In this document: positions 8,892 through 17,481 of the stretch, in pieces | Layout of the letters: the number at the start of each line of letters is the position of its first letter | Position numbering within the stretch: position 1 is the first letter of the stretch | Origin: Aequorivita vitellina | Lineage (GTDB): Bacteria > Bacteroidota > Bacteroidia > Flavobacteriales > Flavobacteriaceae | DNA: 64,000 nt | NCBI RefSeq assembly: GCF_022008365.1 | Contig: NZ_JAIRBA010000020.1 | Coordinates: 1 to 64,000 of the forward strand | Direction of reading: 5' to 3' | Notes under the pieces: model-generated | Told to the model about the DNA's origin: nothing | The model's database searches: none | The model's input: the letters and a program-made list of their open reading frames with translations, nothing else | Program-made: the position numbers and the translations under genes

Positions 8892-9953
8892 TTACGGCGT
8901 GAATATTTTCCCGCTGGAATGATTCTTCGAAGCCCCAGTAACACTCGCTAAACAATTAATTTCGTCGCGCAATTTTAAAACGCCCAACAACCCAAATATC
9001 AATGCTTCTTTGTATTCTACAATTTCAGGCGACGGAATAATTACTTCAACTGTAGCAAGGCTTTTCAACCTTTCAATTAAAAATGAATTGTAAACTCCGC
9101 CACCCGTTATTAAAACAGAAGCATCTGCAGGAAACGGATTGGCCAGTTGCACCGCAATATGCTCTGTAAAAGTCCTCAAAATGTCTTCGGAAGAAATATC
9201 GAAAGTTTCCAAAAGCGGAAACACATTTTCCTTCACCCACTCCAAACCCAGCGATTTTGGTGGTTTTTCAATATAAAATGAAAGCGCGTTTAATTTTTGA
9301 AGCAATGCATTATTCACTTTTCCCGAAGCAGCCAGCTTCCCGCTTTCGTCAAAATCGCACCCAAGTTTTTCGGCATATTTGTTTAAAACAATGTTTGCGG
9401 GACAAATATCAAAAGCGATTCGTTCCTCATTCTTTTCAAAAGAACAATTCGCGAAACCACCCAAATTCAAACAATAATCAAATTCCGAAAAAAGTAACCG
9501 ATCGCCAACTGGCACTAAAGGCGCGCCCTGTCCGCCAAGTTCCACATCCTGCACCCGAAAATCGCAAACCACCGTTTGCCCCAGCATTTTTGCTATTCGC
9601 GGCAGATTGCCAATTTGGTACGTAAACCCTTTTTCGGGCTGATGTAAAACGGTGTGCCCGTGACTGCAAATTGCATCAATTTCTTGCACCTTGTGCTTTT
9701 TAATAAATTTTGAAATTTCTTCGGAAAGTTTTTCGGTGTATTTAAAATCGAGTCGTTCCAGTTTTTCTTTTGAATAATTAATTGCTTCGCGCAGTTCGTC
9801 CTTCCAAAAAGTAGAATACGGCACCGTTTCGGCAGCCAGGATCTTAAAACGCCAGATATCTTCAGCATAAGTAAAAGAAATTTCCACCAAATCTATTCCG
9901 TCCAGCGATGTGCCGCTCATTACTCCAATAATATGATAACTGTTGTTTTTCAA
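8892..9953 (-). CDS. anmK: Anhydro-N-acetylmuramic acid kinase
   Basis: Phosphorylates and opens 1,6-anhydro-MurNAc, recycling cell-wall muropeptides in the cytoplasm. It belongs to the sugar kinase/Hsp70/actin fold. The N-terminal ATP-binding signature GVMSGTSLDGID is at residues 10-21. ICSHGHTVLHQP, GQGAPLVPVGD and ITGGGVYNSFLIERL follow at family positions. Length, 353 residues, is normal. The gene stands alone, 129 bp upstream of the dehydrogenase gene and divergent from the acyl-CoA dehydrogenase. Confidence 0.93.
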   Translation of the reverse strand: MKNNSYHIIGVMSGTSLDGIDLVEISFTYAEDIWRFKILAAETVPYSTFWKDELREAINYSKEKLERLDFKYTEKLSEEISKFIKKHKVQEIDAICSHGHTVLHQPEKGFTYQIGNLPRIAKMLGQTVVCDFRVQDVELGGQGAPLVPVGDRLLFSEFDYCLNLGGFANCSFEKNEERIAFDICPANIVLNKYAEKLGCDFDESGKLAASGKVNNALLQKLNALSFYIEKPPKSLGLEWVKENVFPLLETFDISSEDILRTFTEHIAVQLANPFPADASVLITGGGVYNSFLIERLKSLATVEVIIPSPEIVEYKEALIFGLLGVLKLRDEINCLASVTGASKNHSSGKIFTP

Positions 9954-10132
9954 TTTTGAATGCTATTTGAATTTTAAAGATAGCACAGATGAAATTAAAA
10001 ACAACACCATCTAAGCATCAAATTTTAAACGAGATCCAAATAGCAAGCACCAATTTAGAAGAACTATCACGCTTAAAGTTCGCTAAGTTTTTTAATTTAA
10101 AAATTGTCTTTTTAGAATTTGCTTTTTATAAG

Positions 10133-10140
10133 TACCTTTG
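10133..10140 (+). promoter_or_regulatory. Predicted -7 promoter box (TACCTTTG)
   Basis: Exact match to the Bacteroidota sigma-A -7 consensus TAnnTTTG, 40 bp upstream of the acyl-CoA dehydrogenase ATG. A convincing -33 TTTG at the normal distance was not found. Confidence 0.45.
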
Positions 10141-10180
10141 CACTTCCCAATAAAAAATAACTCTCACTTATATAAAGCAT

Positions 10181-11323
10181 ATGGATTTCAGTCTATCCGA
10201 AGAACATTTAATGATTCGCGACGCCGCTCGCGATTTTGCACGCACCGAATTATTACCGGGCGTAATTGAAAGAGACAACCTTCAAAAATTTCCAACCGAA
10301 CAAGTTAAAAAAATGGGCGAGCTCGGTTTTTTAGGAATGATGGTAGATCCCAAATACGGCGGTGGCGGAATGGATACTATTAGCTACGTTTTGGTGATGG
10401 AAGAGCTAAGCAAAGTAGACGCTTCTTGTTCTGTAATAGTTTCCGTAAACAACTCTTTGGTATGTTACGGCCTTGAAGCATACGGCAGCGAAGACCAAAA
10501 ACAAAAATATCTCACCAAATTAGCAACGGGCGAAAAGCTTGGTGCATTTTGCTTAAGTGAGCCTGAAGCAGGTAGCGATGCCACTTCACAAAAAACTACG
10601 GCTATAGATAAAGGCGATCACTACGTTTTAAACGGTACAAAAAACTGGATTACAAACGGTGGAACGGCAGATTTCTATTTGGTAATTGCGCAAACCGATA
10701 AAGAAAAAAAACACAAAGGCATCAACGCTTTTATAGTTGAAAAAGGTTGGGAAGGCTTTGAAGTTGGACCAAAAGAAGACAAACTGGGAATTCGCGGAAG
10801 CGATACCCATTCCTTGATTTTTAATGATGTAAAAGTTCCGAAAGAAAACAGAATAGGCGAAGACGGCTTTGGTTTTAAATTCGCGATGAAAACCCTTGCT
10901 GGTGGCCGTATTGGTATTGCCGCCCAAGCTTTGGGAATTGCCGCTGGCGCATACGATCTTGCGCGTGAATACTCAAAGGTTAGAAAAGCTTTTGGAACCG
11001 AAATTTCAAACCACCAAGCTATTGCTTTTAAACTTGCCGATATGCACACCAGCATTGAAGCTGCGCGTCATTTAGTGATGAAAGCCGCGTGGGATAAAGA
11101 CCAAGGCAATAATTACGATATGAGCGGCGCAATGGCAAAATTATACGCCAGCCAAGTTGCAATGGATGTTTCTGTTGAAGCAGTTCAAGTTCACGGCGGA
11201 AATGGCTTTGTAAAAGAATACCACGTAGAACGCTTTATGCGCGATGCGAAAATTACACAGATTTACGAAGGAACTTCAGAAATACAGAAAATTGTAATTT
11301 CTAGAGGACTTTTGAGAGATTGA
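10181..11323 (+). CDS. Acyl-CoA dehydrogenase (short/medium-chain type)
   Basis: FAD enzyme that introduces the first double bond in fatty-acyl-CoA beta-oxidation and passes electrons to electron transfer flavoprotein. Its 380 residues contain both family signatures, LGAFCLSEPEAGSDATSQ (about 125-142) and a C-terminal block ending IYEGTSEIQ, where Glu363 is the catalytic base position of short- and medium-chain members. The EtfB/EtfA genes that would accept its electrons lie about 30 kb away in this window. It is transcribed alone between a predicted promoter and a strong terminator. Chain-length specificity is not determinable; butyryl-CoA dehydrogenase-like is the best guess. Confidence 0.92.
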   Translation: MDFSLSEEHLMIRDAARDFARTELLPGVIERDNLQKFPTEQVKKMGELGFLGMMVDPKYGGGGMDTISYVLVMEELSKVDASCSVIVSVNNSLVCYGLEAYGSEDQKQKYLTKLATGEKLGAFCLSEPEAGSDATSQKTTAIDKGDHYVLNGTKNWITNGGTADFYLVIAQTDKEKKHKGINAFIVEKGWEGFEVGPKEDKLGIRGSDTHSLIFNDVKVPKENRIGEDGFGFKFAMKTLAGGRIGIAAQALGIAAGAYDLAREYSKVRKAFGTEISNHQAIAFKLADMHTSIEAARHLVMKAAWDKDQGNNYDMSGAMAKLYASQVAMDVSVEAVQVHGGNGFVKEYHVERFMRDAKITQIYEGTSEIQKIVISRGLLRD

Positions 11324-11366
11324 TAGCCAATAGACGCTAAACATTTGTCATTAGCCATTAAACAAC

Positions 11367-11400
11367 TCTTCCAGTATTTAAAATGCTGGAGGGTTTTTTT
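11367..11400 (+). terminator. Intrinsic terminator after acyl-CoA dehydrogenase
   Basis: A 12-bp stem (11367-11378 with 11382-11393, including G.U pairs) with a 3-nt loop is followed by seven T residues. The T-run reaches the stop codon of the convergent porin gene. Confidence 0.8.
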
Positions 11401-13282
11401 ATAGGAAGAAATTCCAAACCAATCCAAAACGCAGCACTGCATCGCGATACGGGTAACCCGGTGCCGCAAAATGGTCGTTTTTTCCACTGCTAAATAAATT
11501 AGTGAAATTTTCATAAACAAAGAAAATACGCGTCTGCCGTATTTTTGCATTAAAGAAAATATCTACCAACGGAAAACCTCCCAATTCCTGATCGTTTTGC
11601 ACATAAAACTCAGCCAACACCGGATCGTAGCCGTTCATATTGTATTTGGTGAAGTACTTAAAAGTAGCGCCAGTCTGCAAAAACAAAGCACGTTTAAACA
11701 AATGGTTTTCAAAATATAGCGTGTTTCGGGTAATGAGTTGTGGCACGTTTAAAATATTTTCGCCACTTAAAACTTGCTGATACATCACGGTGTTTTCAAG
11801 ACCGAAATTGCCAAACTTAAATTCCTTTTCAGCTTTAATTCTTAAATAATCAACTCTTTCCGAAGCTTGATTTGGCGAAGGCGTACTGTCGTTTTCCTTT
11901 ATACCAAAATAGGCATAATCGTCAATGCCAGTATAACTTACCGAAGCATTTCCAAATCGCTTTGTGTTAATTTGAAAGTTGAGTTGCTGGGTTTTTACGT
12001 TGTTTAAATTGGTTTTCCAATTGTAGTTTAGGTAATCGCTTTGGTACAATAAAAAGTTGAAGTTGGGTGCTACTGAATGAATATTGATTGAAGCTTTCGC
12101 ATTGTATTCTTCATTTAAATTATACGAAGCCGCGCCTTCAAAATAATTGCCGTCAAAATCGCCAGCTACGTTTATTGCACCTTTTCCGGAAAGTTTAAAG
12201 CCGCGATATTCCTTTTCGTAAGCTGCTCCAGCTTCAATAATATTTCCTTTTATTCGGTTGGGGATTCTTTCTTCATCTAATACCAAAACCGAATTATAAC
12301 CGTAATTATAATCGTTATAACCCGTCCAAGCTGTAATTTTTCCGATAATTGAATTGTTGAAATCTGCGTATGCTTTTACATTAAAATCTTCCAGTTTTGT
12401 TTTTGTAAATAAATCTGCTGTTTCGTACGAAGACCCAAAACCCTTGTATGGGCTGGTTTGATTGTATCTAAAAAACTTGTCTTCGTAACTCAAAACATTT
12501 CCAATGGTTAATACCGAATATCCCGTGCTGTCGCGATTGCTGAGCAATTCGTAATAATGATCGCCATAAAAACGAAGCCCTTCCAGCTTGTTTTCGGCAT
12601 CTTCAAAATTTACATCCAATCTTCCGCGGTCGCTAAATTCTGGGTCTGCATTCATAAAAAGTTGTAGCGAATTAGCTGTCAACCCACCGTTTTCCTGATT
12701 CAAAATATCCTGTGCAGCCAAATGGGCGCGCACCACATAACGATTGCTTTTTGTGTGATAATTTGAGGTGAAAAGAAAATTACCCGTACTGGTTAAAATA
12801 TGCTGGTATTTCCCAAGCGAGCGAACCCCTTTATACCCCACCGAAAAGTTAAATTGAGGCGAAGTATTTACCGTAAAAAACGCATCTAATTGTTGTCCTT
12901 GCTGGTAGGCCGTTTTAAAATACAATTCGGTTAAAGGTGTGGGTACATTAAAATAATTTACATCTTCAATTTCTTTGTAGTTAAAGTGATGCGACTGCGC
13001 CACAAAAAGTGGTTTTAAATTCCGTTGGTCAAATGTATATGCGAGCGAATTATAAGTTTGTCCTACGTTCGAAAACTGCAGCAATTCAAAATTGTCCTTC
13101 CGTAAATAATTGAATTTGTATTTTTTCGCAATTGAAAGTGTAGTATCCACAAAAGTAGTATCTCGGGCTGTCGAAATAATTTTGTAATAATCAATCGGTG
13201 GCTTCTCAAGCTTTGCAGGAGTTTGCGAAAACACAGTTGCCGAAGCACAAAAAAGAAGAAATAGCAAAAGTGTTTTTTTCAT
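11399..13282 (-). CDS. Putative outer-membrane porin (Porin_10-like)
   Basis: A 627-residue protein with a Sec signal peptide (cleavage after about residue 20, VFSQ) and a body dominated by alternating aromatic and polar beta-strands, the pattern of a large outer-membrane barrel. The C-terminus ends in strands rich in Phe and Tyr and a terminal aromatic (RFGLVWNFFL), as outer-membrane proteins do. The sequence style (PLFVAQSHHFNYKEIED, GYKGVRSLGKYQ) matches the flavobacterial putative porin family. Substrate is unknown. The gene converges on the acyl-CoA dehydrogenase and has a predicted -7 box at 13302-13309. Confidence 0.8.
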   Translation of the reverse strand: MKKTLLLFLLFCASATVFSQTPAKLEKPPIDYYKIISTARDTTFVDTTLSIAKKYKFNYLRKDNFELLQFSNVGQTYNSLAYTFDQRNLKPLFVAQSHHFNYKEIEDVNYFNVPTPLTELYFKTAYQQGQQLDAFFTVNTSPQFNFSVGYKGVRSLGKYQHILTSTGNFLFTSNYHTKSNRYVVRAHLAAQDILNQENGGLTANSLQLFMNADPEFSDRGRLDVNFEDAENKLEGLRFYGDHYYELLSNRDSTGYSVLTIGNVLSYEDKFFRYNQTSPYKGFGSSYETADLFTKTKLEDFNVKAYADFNNSIIGKITAWTGYNDYNYGYNSVLVLDEERIPNRIKGNIIEAGAAYEKEYRGFKLSGKGAINVAGDFDGNYFEGAASYNLNEEYNAKASINIHSVAPNFNFLLYQSDYLNYNWKTNLNNVKTQQLNFQINTKRFGNASVSYTGIDDYAYFGIKENDSTPSPNQASERVDYLRIKAEKEFKFGNFGLENTVMYQQVLSGENILNVPQLITRNTLYFENHLFKRALFLQTGATFKYFTKYNMNGYDPVLAEFYVQNDQELGGFPLVDIFFNAKIRQTRIFFVYENFTNLFSSGKNDHFAAPGYPYRDAVLRFGLVWNFFL

Positions 13283-13301
13283 CCTGAGTATTACTTTCGG
13301 G

Positions 13302-13309
13302 CAAAGGTA
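13302..13309 (-). promoter_or_regulatory. Predicted -7 promoter box of the porin gene
   Basis: The minus strand reads TACCTTTG, an exact TAnnTTTG match, 19 bp upstream of the porin ATG at 13282. Confidence 0.5.
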
Positions 13310-13393
13310 TATTTTTTTTGGCTGAAAGAGTTATTGCAGTATTAGGTTATTAAATTCATTTTACCAACTAGTTTCAATAACTGAATATCTTTT

Positions 13394-13401
13394 TAACTTT
13401 G
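13394..13401 (+). promoter_or_regulatory. Predicted -7 promoter box of rnhB
   Basis: TAACTTTG matches TAnnTTTG exactly and ends only 4 nt before the rnhB ATG at 13406. If used, transcription would start at or next to the start codon, giving a leaderless mRNA. Confidence 0.45.
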
Positions 13402-13405
13402 TCGC

Positions 13406-13987
13406 ATGCTTCAGCTAAAAATTAACCTCAACCTTATTGAATGCGGCACAGACGAAGCCGGTCGCGGTTGTTTGGCCGGACCCGTTACTGCTGCCGCGGT
13501 AATTCTTCCCGATGATTTTCAACATCCCTTTTTAAACGATAGCAAACAACTTTCAGAAAAAAAACGATTGGAACTGAAAGATATTATTGAGCGCGAAGCC
13601 ATTTGCTTTAAAGTTGTGCACGTAATGATGGACGAAATTGACAAAATAAATATTTTAAACGCCTCCATTTTAGGGATGCACCGTGCCATAAAAGGTCTTG
13701 CTTCCACGCCGCATTTTATTGCGGTTGACGGCAACCGTTTTAAACCGTTCGGAAAAACGCCTTTCGAATGTGTGGTAAAAGGCGACGGCAAATTTCTGCA
13801 TATTGCTGCTGCCTCAATTTTGGCTAAAACCTATCGCGATGAATATATGACAGCGCTTCACGAAAAATTTCCGGAATACAATTGGAAACAAAATAAAGGT
13901 TACCCAACCAAAGCGCATCGCGAAGCAATTCGCCAGTACGGAAGAACTATTTTTCATCGAAAAAGTTTTAAACTCTTGGCCTCTTAA
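13406..13987 (+). CDS. rnhB: Ribonuclease HII
   Basis: Endonuclease that removes ribonucleotides and RNA-DNA hybrids from the genome. The metal-binding signature [13 protein letters not shown] starts at residue 14 with Asp16 and Glu17. [13 protein letters not shown] supplies the next acidic residue, and [15 protein letters not shown] is the conserved helix. At 193 residues it is a normal, compact RNase HII. The start is well placed before the DEAGRG strand. It runs in the same direction as the DUF3352-like gene after a 155-bp gap full of GC-rich hairpins. Confidence 0.95.
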   Translation: MLQLKINLNLIECGTDEAGRGCLAGPVTAAAVILPDDFQHPFLNDSKQLSEKKRLELKDIIEREAICFKVVHVMMDEIDKINILNASILGMHRAIKGLASTPHFIAVDGNRFKPFGKTPFECVVKGDGKFLHIAAASILAKTYRDEYMTALHEKFPEYNWKQNKGYPTKAHREAIRQYGRTIFHRKSFKLLAS

Positions 13988-14070
13988 CCCCTAATGGGGG
14001 AACCCTTGAGCAAACTCCTCCCCTTTACGTAGGCTGGGCGGGCCTATTCCCCCTTTGCGGGTTCAAGGGA
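13986..14070. repeat. GC-rich hairpin cluster between rnhB and the DUF3352-like gene
   Basis: Directly after the rnhB stop codon come CCCC-TAAT-GGGG (13988-13999) and an outer inverted repeat CCCTTGA/TCAAGGG (14003-14009 and 14063-14069) enclosing C- and G-rich runs. The composition differs from the AT-rich surroundings. It resembles a degenerate dispersed intergenic repeat; it has no T-run of a classical terminator. Confidence 0.4.
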
Positions 14071-14130
14071 CTGTTGACAACCCGTCAATAAACATTTTCT
14101 ACTTCGCATTGAACCATCATTAATCCATGC

Positions 14131-14138
14131 TATTTTTG
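14131..14138 (+). promoter_or_regulatory. Predicted -7 promoter box of the DUF3352-like gene
   Basis: TATTTTTG matches TAnnTTTG and ends 4 nt before the ATG at 14143, the same spacing as at rnhB, suggesting a leaderless transcript. Confidence 0.45.
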
Positions 14139-14142
14139 TGTT

Positions 14143-16590
14143 ATGGGAAAAATTCACAGGAAATTATTTGCGCTTTTACTTTTAGCTCCAATGTTTTTAG
14201 GGATTTTTGGCAGCTGCGATAAAACACCCTCAAAAACAGGTACTTTAATGGATTTTGTTCCAGAAAACGCTTCCTTGGTTTTTAAGATTTCAAAACTCGA
14301 AAATTTGCAGGCCGATATTGAAGCCAGCTCCTTGCTTTCCAAATTCGAAAAAACTGCGCCTTATTCTTTTTTTACCGAAAAGACAGCCCTGTTTAAAAAC
14401 CTGCAACCCACTTCGCAAAGCCTTTTGTGCATTAATGAAATGAACGATTCGGTTTCGGCATTTACCTTTATTTCGAAGCATTCAAAAAACTTATTTCAAT
14501 TAGATTCCATAAAAAATAAAACCGTTGAAACCCTGCAAATTGACAAACAAGCCTTTCAGCGGATAACCATCGATAAACAAATTGCTTATTCGGCAATTAT
14601 CGATAGCGTATTTGTGGTTTCTTCTTCGCAACAAATTCTGCAGGACATTTTAAAAGGAAAAACCGAACGCGACGCCACTTTTAAAAAGGTGTTTAATCTT
14701 CCGTCTTCAAACGGGTTTACTGCTTTGGTGCGCGGCAATAAAATTGCGGCAACCGATGCTATTAAAATAGATTTTACTTCGTGGAGCGCGCTGGACGTAG
14801 CCATTGCGCCCGAGTCTTTTAGCGCCACCGGAATTACATTGGCCACAGATAGCATTCCGCAATTGCTAAACGTTTTTGAGAGACAATCCCCACAGTACAA
14901 CCACCTCGCAGCCATTGTGCCAACCGACGCTTTAGGCGCTCTAAGTTTCACCTTTAACGACGCGGAAACCTTTCAGAATAAATTACGTCTTTTTAGAGGT
15001 GAAAAAAACACGACAAAAACAACTGGAATTTTTGGTTCGGTGAGCGAAGTGGGAAGCATTCAGCTAAAAAACGAAACCGCCATTTTTATTAAAAGTATCG
15101 ATGCTTCTTTAACAGACGATGCCTTGGCGCGCTTTGTATCTGCAAAAAGTATGTTTCGCGAAATTGAAATAAGCAGTTTTAGCGAGCCGCAATTATTTCA
15201 AAAAACCTTTTCGCCTTTTATAAATTCTGAAAAAGCAAACTATGTTTTTCAGCTTGAAAACTTTTTTGTCTTTACCGAAAGTGAAAGCACCGCCGAACAA
15301 TTAATCAGTTCGTTTCAAAACAATGCAACGTTAAAAAACACCTCCTATTTTGAAAACACGGCACAAGATTTAAGCACCGCTTCGTCGCTATTAATTTTTA
15401 AAATGCAGGGCGAATTTTCGGAACCAATCGCAAGCTTCTTCAATTCAAAAAGCAGGGCGGGAATTAAAAATATTTCTTTTGATAAATTCCCGTTGGCAGC
15501 ACTTCAATTTAGTTTTGACCGAAATTTTGCGCACCTAACACTTAGTTGCAGAGAAGCCGGTGCCTCGGCAAAAAGTGTTTCGGGAGGTGTTTCGGAAAAA
15601 TTCAATATAAAACTTGAGAGTCCGATTCTCGGAAACCCACAATTGGTTGAAGGTAAAAACGGCAGCAATAATGTGGTGGTGCAGGATATTGGTAATAAGC
15701 TCTATTTTATTTCGGAAAACGGAAAAATTCTTTGGACTAAAAATCTGGGTACCGGCATTTTAGGAAAAGTTGAAGAAGTTGAAATTTCTGGCGGCAAACA
15801 AATAGCCTTTGTTACCCAAGACGGATTTTATATAATAGACAGAAATGGCAAGGATGTAAAAGGTTTTCCCATAAAATTTAAAGACAAAATAACGCAACCA
15901 CTCTCCGTTTTTGATTACGACAACAACCGAAATTACCGGTTTGTGGTGGTGCAAGGGAAAGAAGTACTGATGTACGACAAAAACGGAAAAATTGTAAAGG
16001 GTTTTGGCTTCAGCAAAACGAAGAGTGAAATTGTACAATCGCCGGTACATATACGAATGAGCAATAAGGATTATATTGTAATTGCCGAAGAAAACGGAAA
16101 ACTCAACATTTTAAGTCGTGTTGGTAAGACACGTGTTTCGGTTTCAAAAAACTTTAAATTTTCTGAAATTCCTATTGTTGAAGAAGATAATTATTTTGTG
16201 GTTATTACTACGGAAAACACCAAAGAACGCATTTCGCAGGACGGGAAAATTTCATCGCAAAAACTGGACGTGAGCAGCAATTATTGGTTTACTATATTGA
16301 ACCGTACAAAAGTAACCAAAGACGACAATTTGCTGCGCATAGATGGCAAATTGATCGAGTTGCCTTTAGGACTTTACACGCATCCGCAACTATTTAAAAT
16401 AAATAGAAATATCTATATTACAATAACCGAAACCCAAGAGAAAAAAGTTTACGTTTTTGATAAGAATGGGAAACTCTTAAACGGTTTTCCGGTTTACGGA
16501 ACCTCGGCAGCATCAATGGCAGAAGGTAGTGCCACAGGACTAGTTGTAAAAGGTGAAGCTAATAGTGTTGTTTTTTACAGTGTAAATTAA
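14143..16590 (+). CDS. DUF3352-like lipoprotein with C-terminal propeller-like repeats
   Basis: An 815-residue protein of unknown function. It starts with a signal peptide and a lipobox (FGSC, Cys25), so it should be membrane-anchored outside the cytoplasm. The first ~500 residues resemble the DUF3352 type found beside flavobacterial rnhB genes (FVPENASLVFKISKLENL near the start). The last ~300 residues carry repeats of the kind LYFISENGKILWTKNL, FYIIDRNGKDVKGFPIKF and LMYDKNGKIVKGFGF, which look like beta-propeller blades of the PQQ type. No enzymatic motif is visible. Its stop codon overlaps that of lipB on the other strand. Function is not assigned. Confidence 0.7.
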   Translation: MGKIHRKLFALLLLAPMFLGIFGSCDKTPSKTGTLMDFVPENASLVFKISKLENLQADIEASSLLSKFEKTAPYSFFTEKTALFKNLQPTSQSLLCINEMNDSVSAFTFISKHSKNLFQLDSIKNKTVETLQIDKQAFQRITIDKQIAYSAIIDSVFVVSSSQQILQDILKGKTERDATFKKVFNLPSSNGFTALVRGNKIAATDAIKIDFTSWSALDVAIAPESFSATGITLATDSIPQLLNVFERQSPQYNHLAAIVPTDALGALSFTFNDAETFQNKLRLFRGEKNTTKTTGIFGSVSEVGSIQLKNETAIFIKSIDASLTDDALARFVSAKSMFREIEISSFSEPQLFQKTFSPFINSEKANYVFQLENFFVFTESESTAEQLISSFQNNATLKNTSYFENTAQDLSTASSLLIFKMQGEFSEPIASFFNSKSRAGIKNISFDKFPLAALQFSFDRNFAHLTLSCREAGASAKSVSGGVSEKFNIKLESPILGNPQLVEGKNGSNNVVVQDIGNKLYFISENGKILWTKNLGTGILGKVEEVEISGGKQIAFVTQDGFYIIDRNGKDVKGFPIKFKDKITQPLSVFDYDNNRNYRFVVVQGKEVLMYDKNGKIVKGFGFSKTKSEIVQSPVHIRMSNKDYIVIAEENGKLNILSRVGKTRVSVSKNFKFSEIPIVEEDNYFVVITTENTKERISQDGKISSQKLDVSSNYWFTILNRTKVTKDDNLLRIDGKLIELPLGLYTHPQLFKINRNIYITITETQEKKVYVFDKNGKLLNGFPVYGTSAASMAEGSATGLVVKGEANSVVFYSVN

Positions 16591-17312
16591 ACTTCGGCTT
16601 TTAACATTACCTCGGCTTGAAAAAGTTTGAGAAAATGTTTCAGTAGTTTTTCCTTTACTTCCTGTAACGGGATTTCAGCCTTTCCTAATTCCACATTTAA
16701 CGAGGTTACTGCTTTGTCTTTTATTCCACAGGGAATCATATAATCAAAATAACCCAAATCTGTATTCACATTAAACGCAAAACCGTGCATGGTTACCCAG
16801 CGACTTGCACGCACACCCATGGCGCAAATTTTTCTGGCGAAGGGAGTTCCCACATCTAACCAGACACCCGTTTCGCCTTTGCTTCTTTCAGCTTTTAAGC
16901 CGTATTCGGCAAGGGTTAGAATAATCATTTCTTCTAAAAAACGCAGGTATTTGTGAATATCGGTAAAGAAGTTTTCCAAGTCTAAAATAGGATAGCCCAC
17001 AATTTGCCCCGGTCCGTGATAGGTTATATCACCACCCCGATTTATTTTATAAAAAGTGGCGTTTAAGGCTTTTAACTTTTCTTCTGAAATTAGCAAATTT
17101 TCAATATGTCCGCTTTTACCAAGCGTATAAACGTGTGGATGCTCAACAAATAAAAAATAGTTAGGGGTTTCCAGCCGTAATGTTTCTTTTTTGTTTGTGC
17201 TTTTTAGTTGTAAAATACCTTGAAATAAATCTTCTTGAAATTCCCAGGTTTCTTTATAATCTTTAAGTCCCAGGTCGTTTATTTGTATAAGCTTGTTCAC
17301 GAGGTTGCTCAT
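16587..17312 (-). CDS. lipB: Octanoyl (lipoyl) transferase LipB
   Basis: Transfers octanoyl from acyl carrier protein to lipoate-dependent enzymes such as pyruvate dehydrogenase. The signature GGDITYHGPGQIVGYPI is followed by the lysine region ARKICAMGVRASRWVTMHGF and the catalytic-cysteine region MIPCGIKDKAVTSL. Length, 241 residues, is normal. It converges on the DUF3352-like gene with a 4-bp overlap of the ends (shared TTAA), and a -7 box lies 14 bp upstream of its ATG. Confidence 0.94.
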   Translation of the reverse strand: MSNLVNKLIQINDLGLKDYKETWEFQEDLFQGILQLKSTNKKETLRLETPNYFLFVEHPHVYTLGKSGHIENLLISEEKLKALNATFYKINRGGDITYHGPGQIVGYPILDLENFFTDIHKYLRFLEEMIILTLAEYGLKAERSKGETGVWLDVGTPFARKICAMGVRASRWVTMHGFAFNVNTDLGYFDYMIPCGIKDKAVTSLNVELGKAEIPLQEVKEKLLKHFLKLFQAEVMLKAEV

Positions 17313-17326
17313 TTTATTTGGCCAGA

Positions 17327-17334
17327 CAAAATTA
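17327..17334 (-). promoter_or_regulatory. Predicted -7 promoter box of lipB
   Basis: The minus strand reads TAATTTTG, an exact TAnnTTTG match, 14 bp upstream of the lipB ATG. Confidence 0.45.
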
Positions 17335-17481
17335 TCAATTAATATTTTCTCCCTCTTTTAATTTCACTTTTTTATGTAATTAATTGTAAAAATTCCGAAA
17401 GTTAAGTTCTTAAATATTTATTAAATTCGTCAAAGGTTGCTATATTTACCGCTCTAAACATTCATATAAAATACATTAAAA

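Noticed and set aside
9989-10153. A 54-codon open frame before the acyl-CoA dehydrogenase gene
   Set aside because: It has no recognisable domain or signal peptide, ends in a Phe/Tyr-rich string typical of AT-rich DNA, and overlaps the predicted -7 box. Treated as chance unless conserved.
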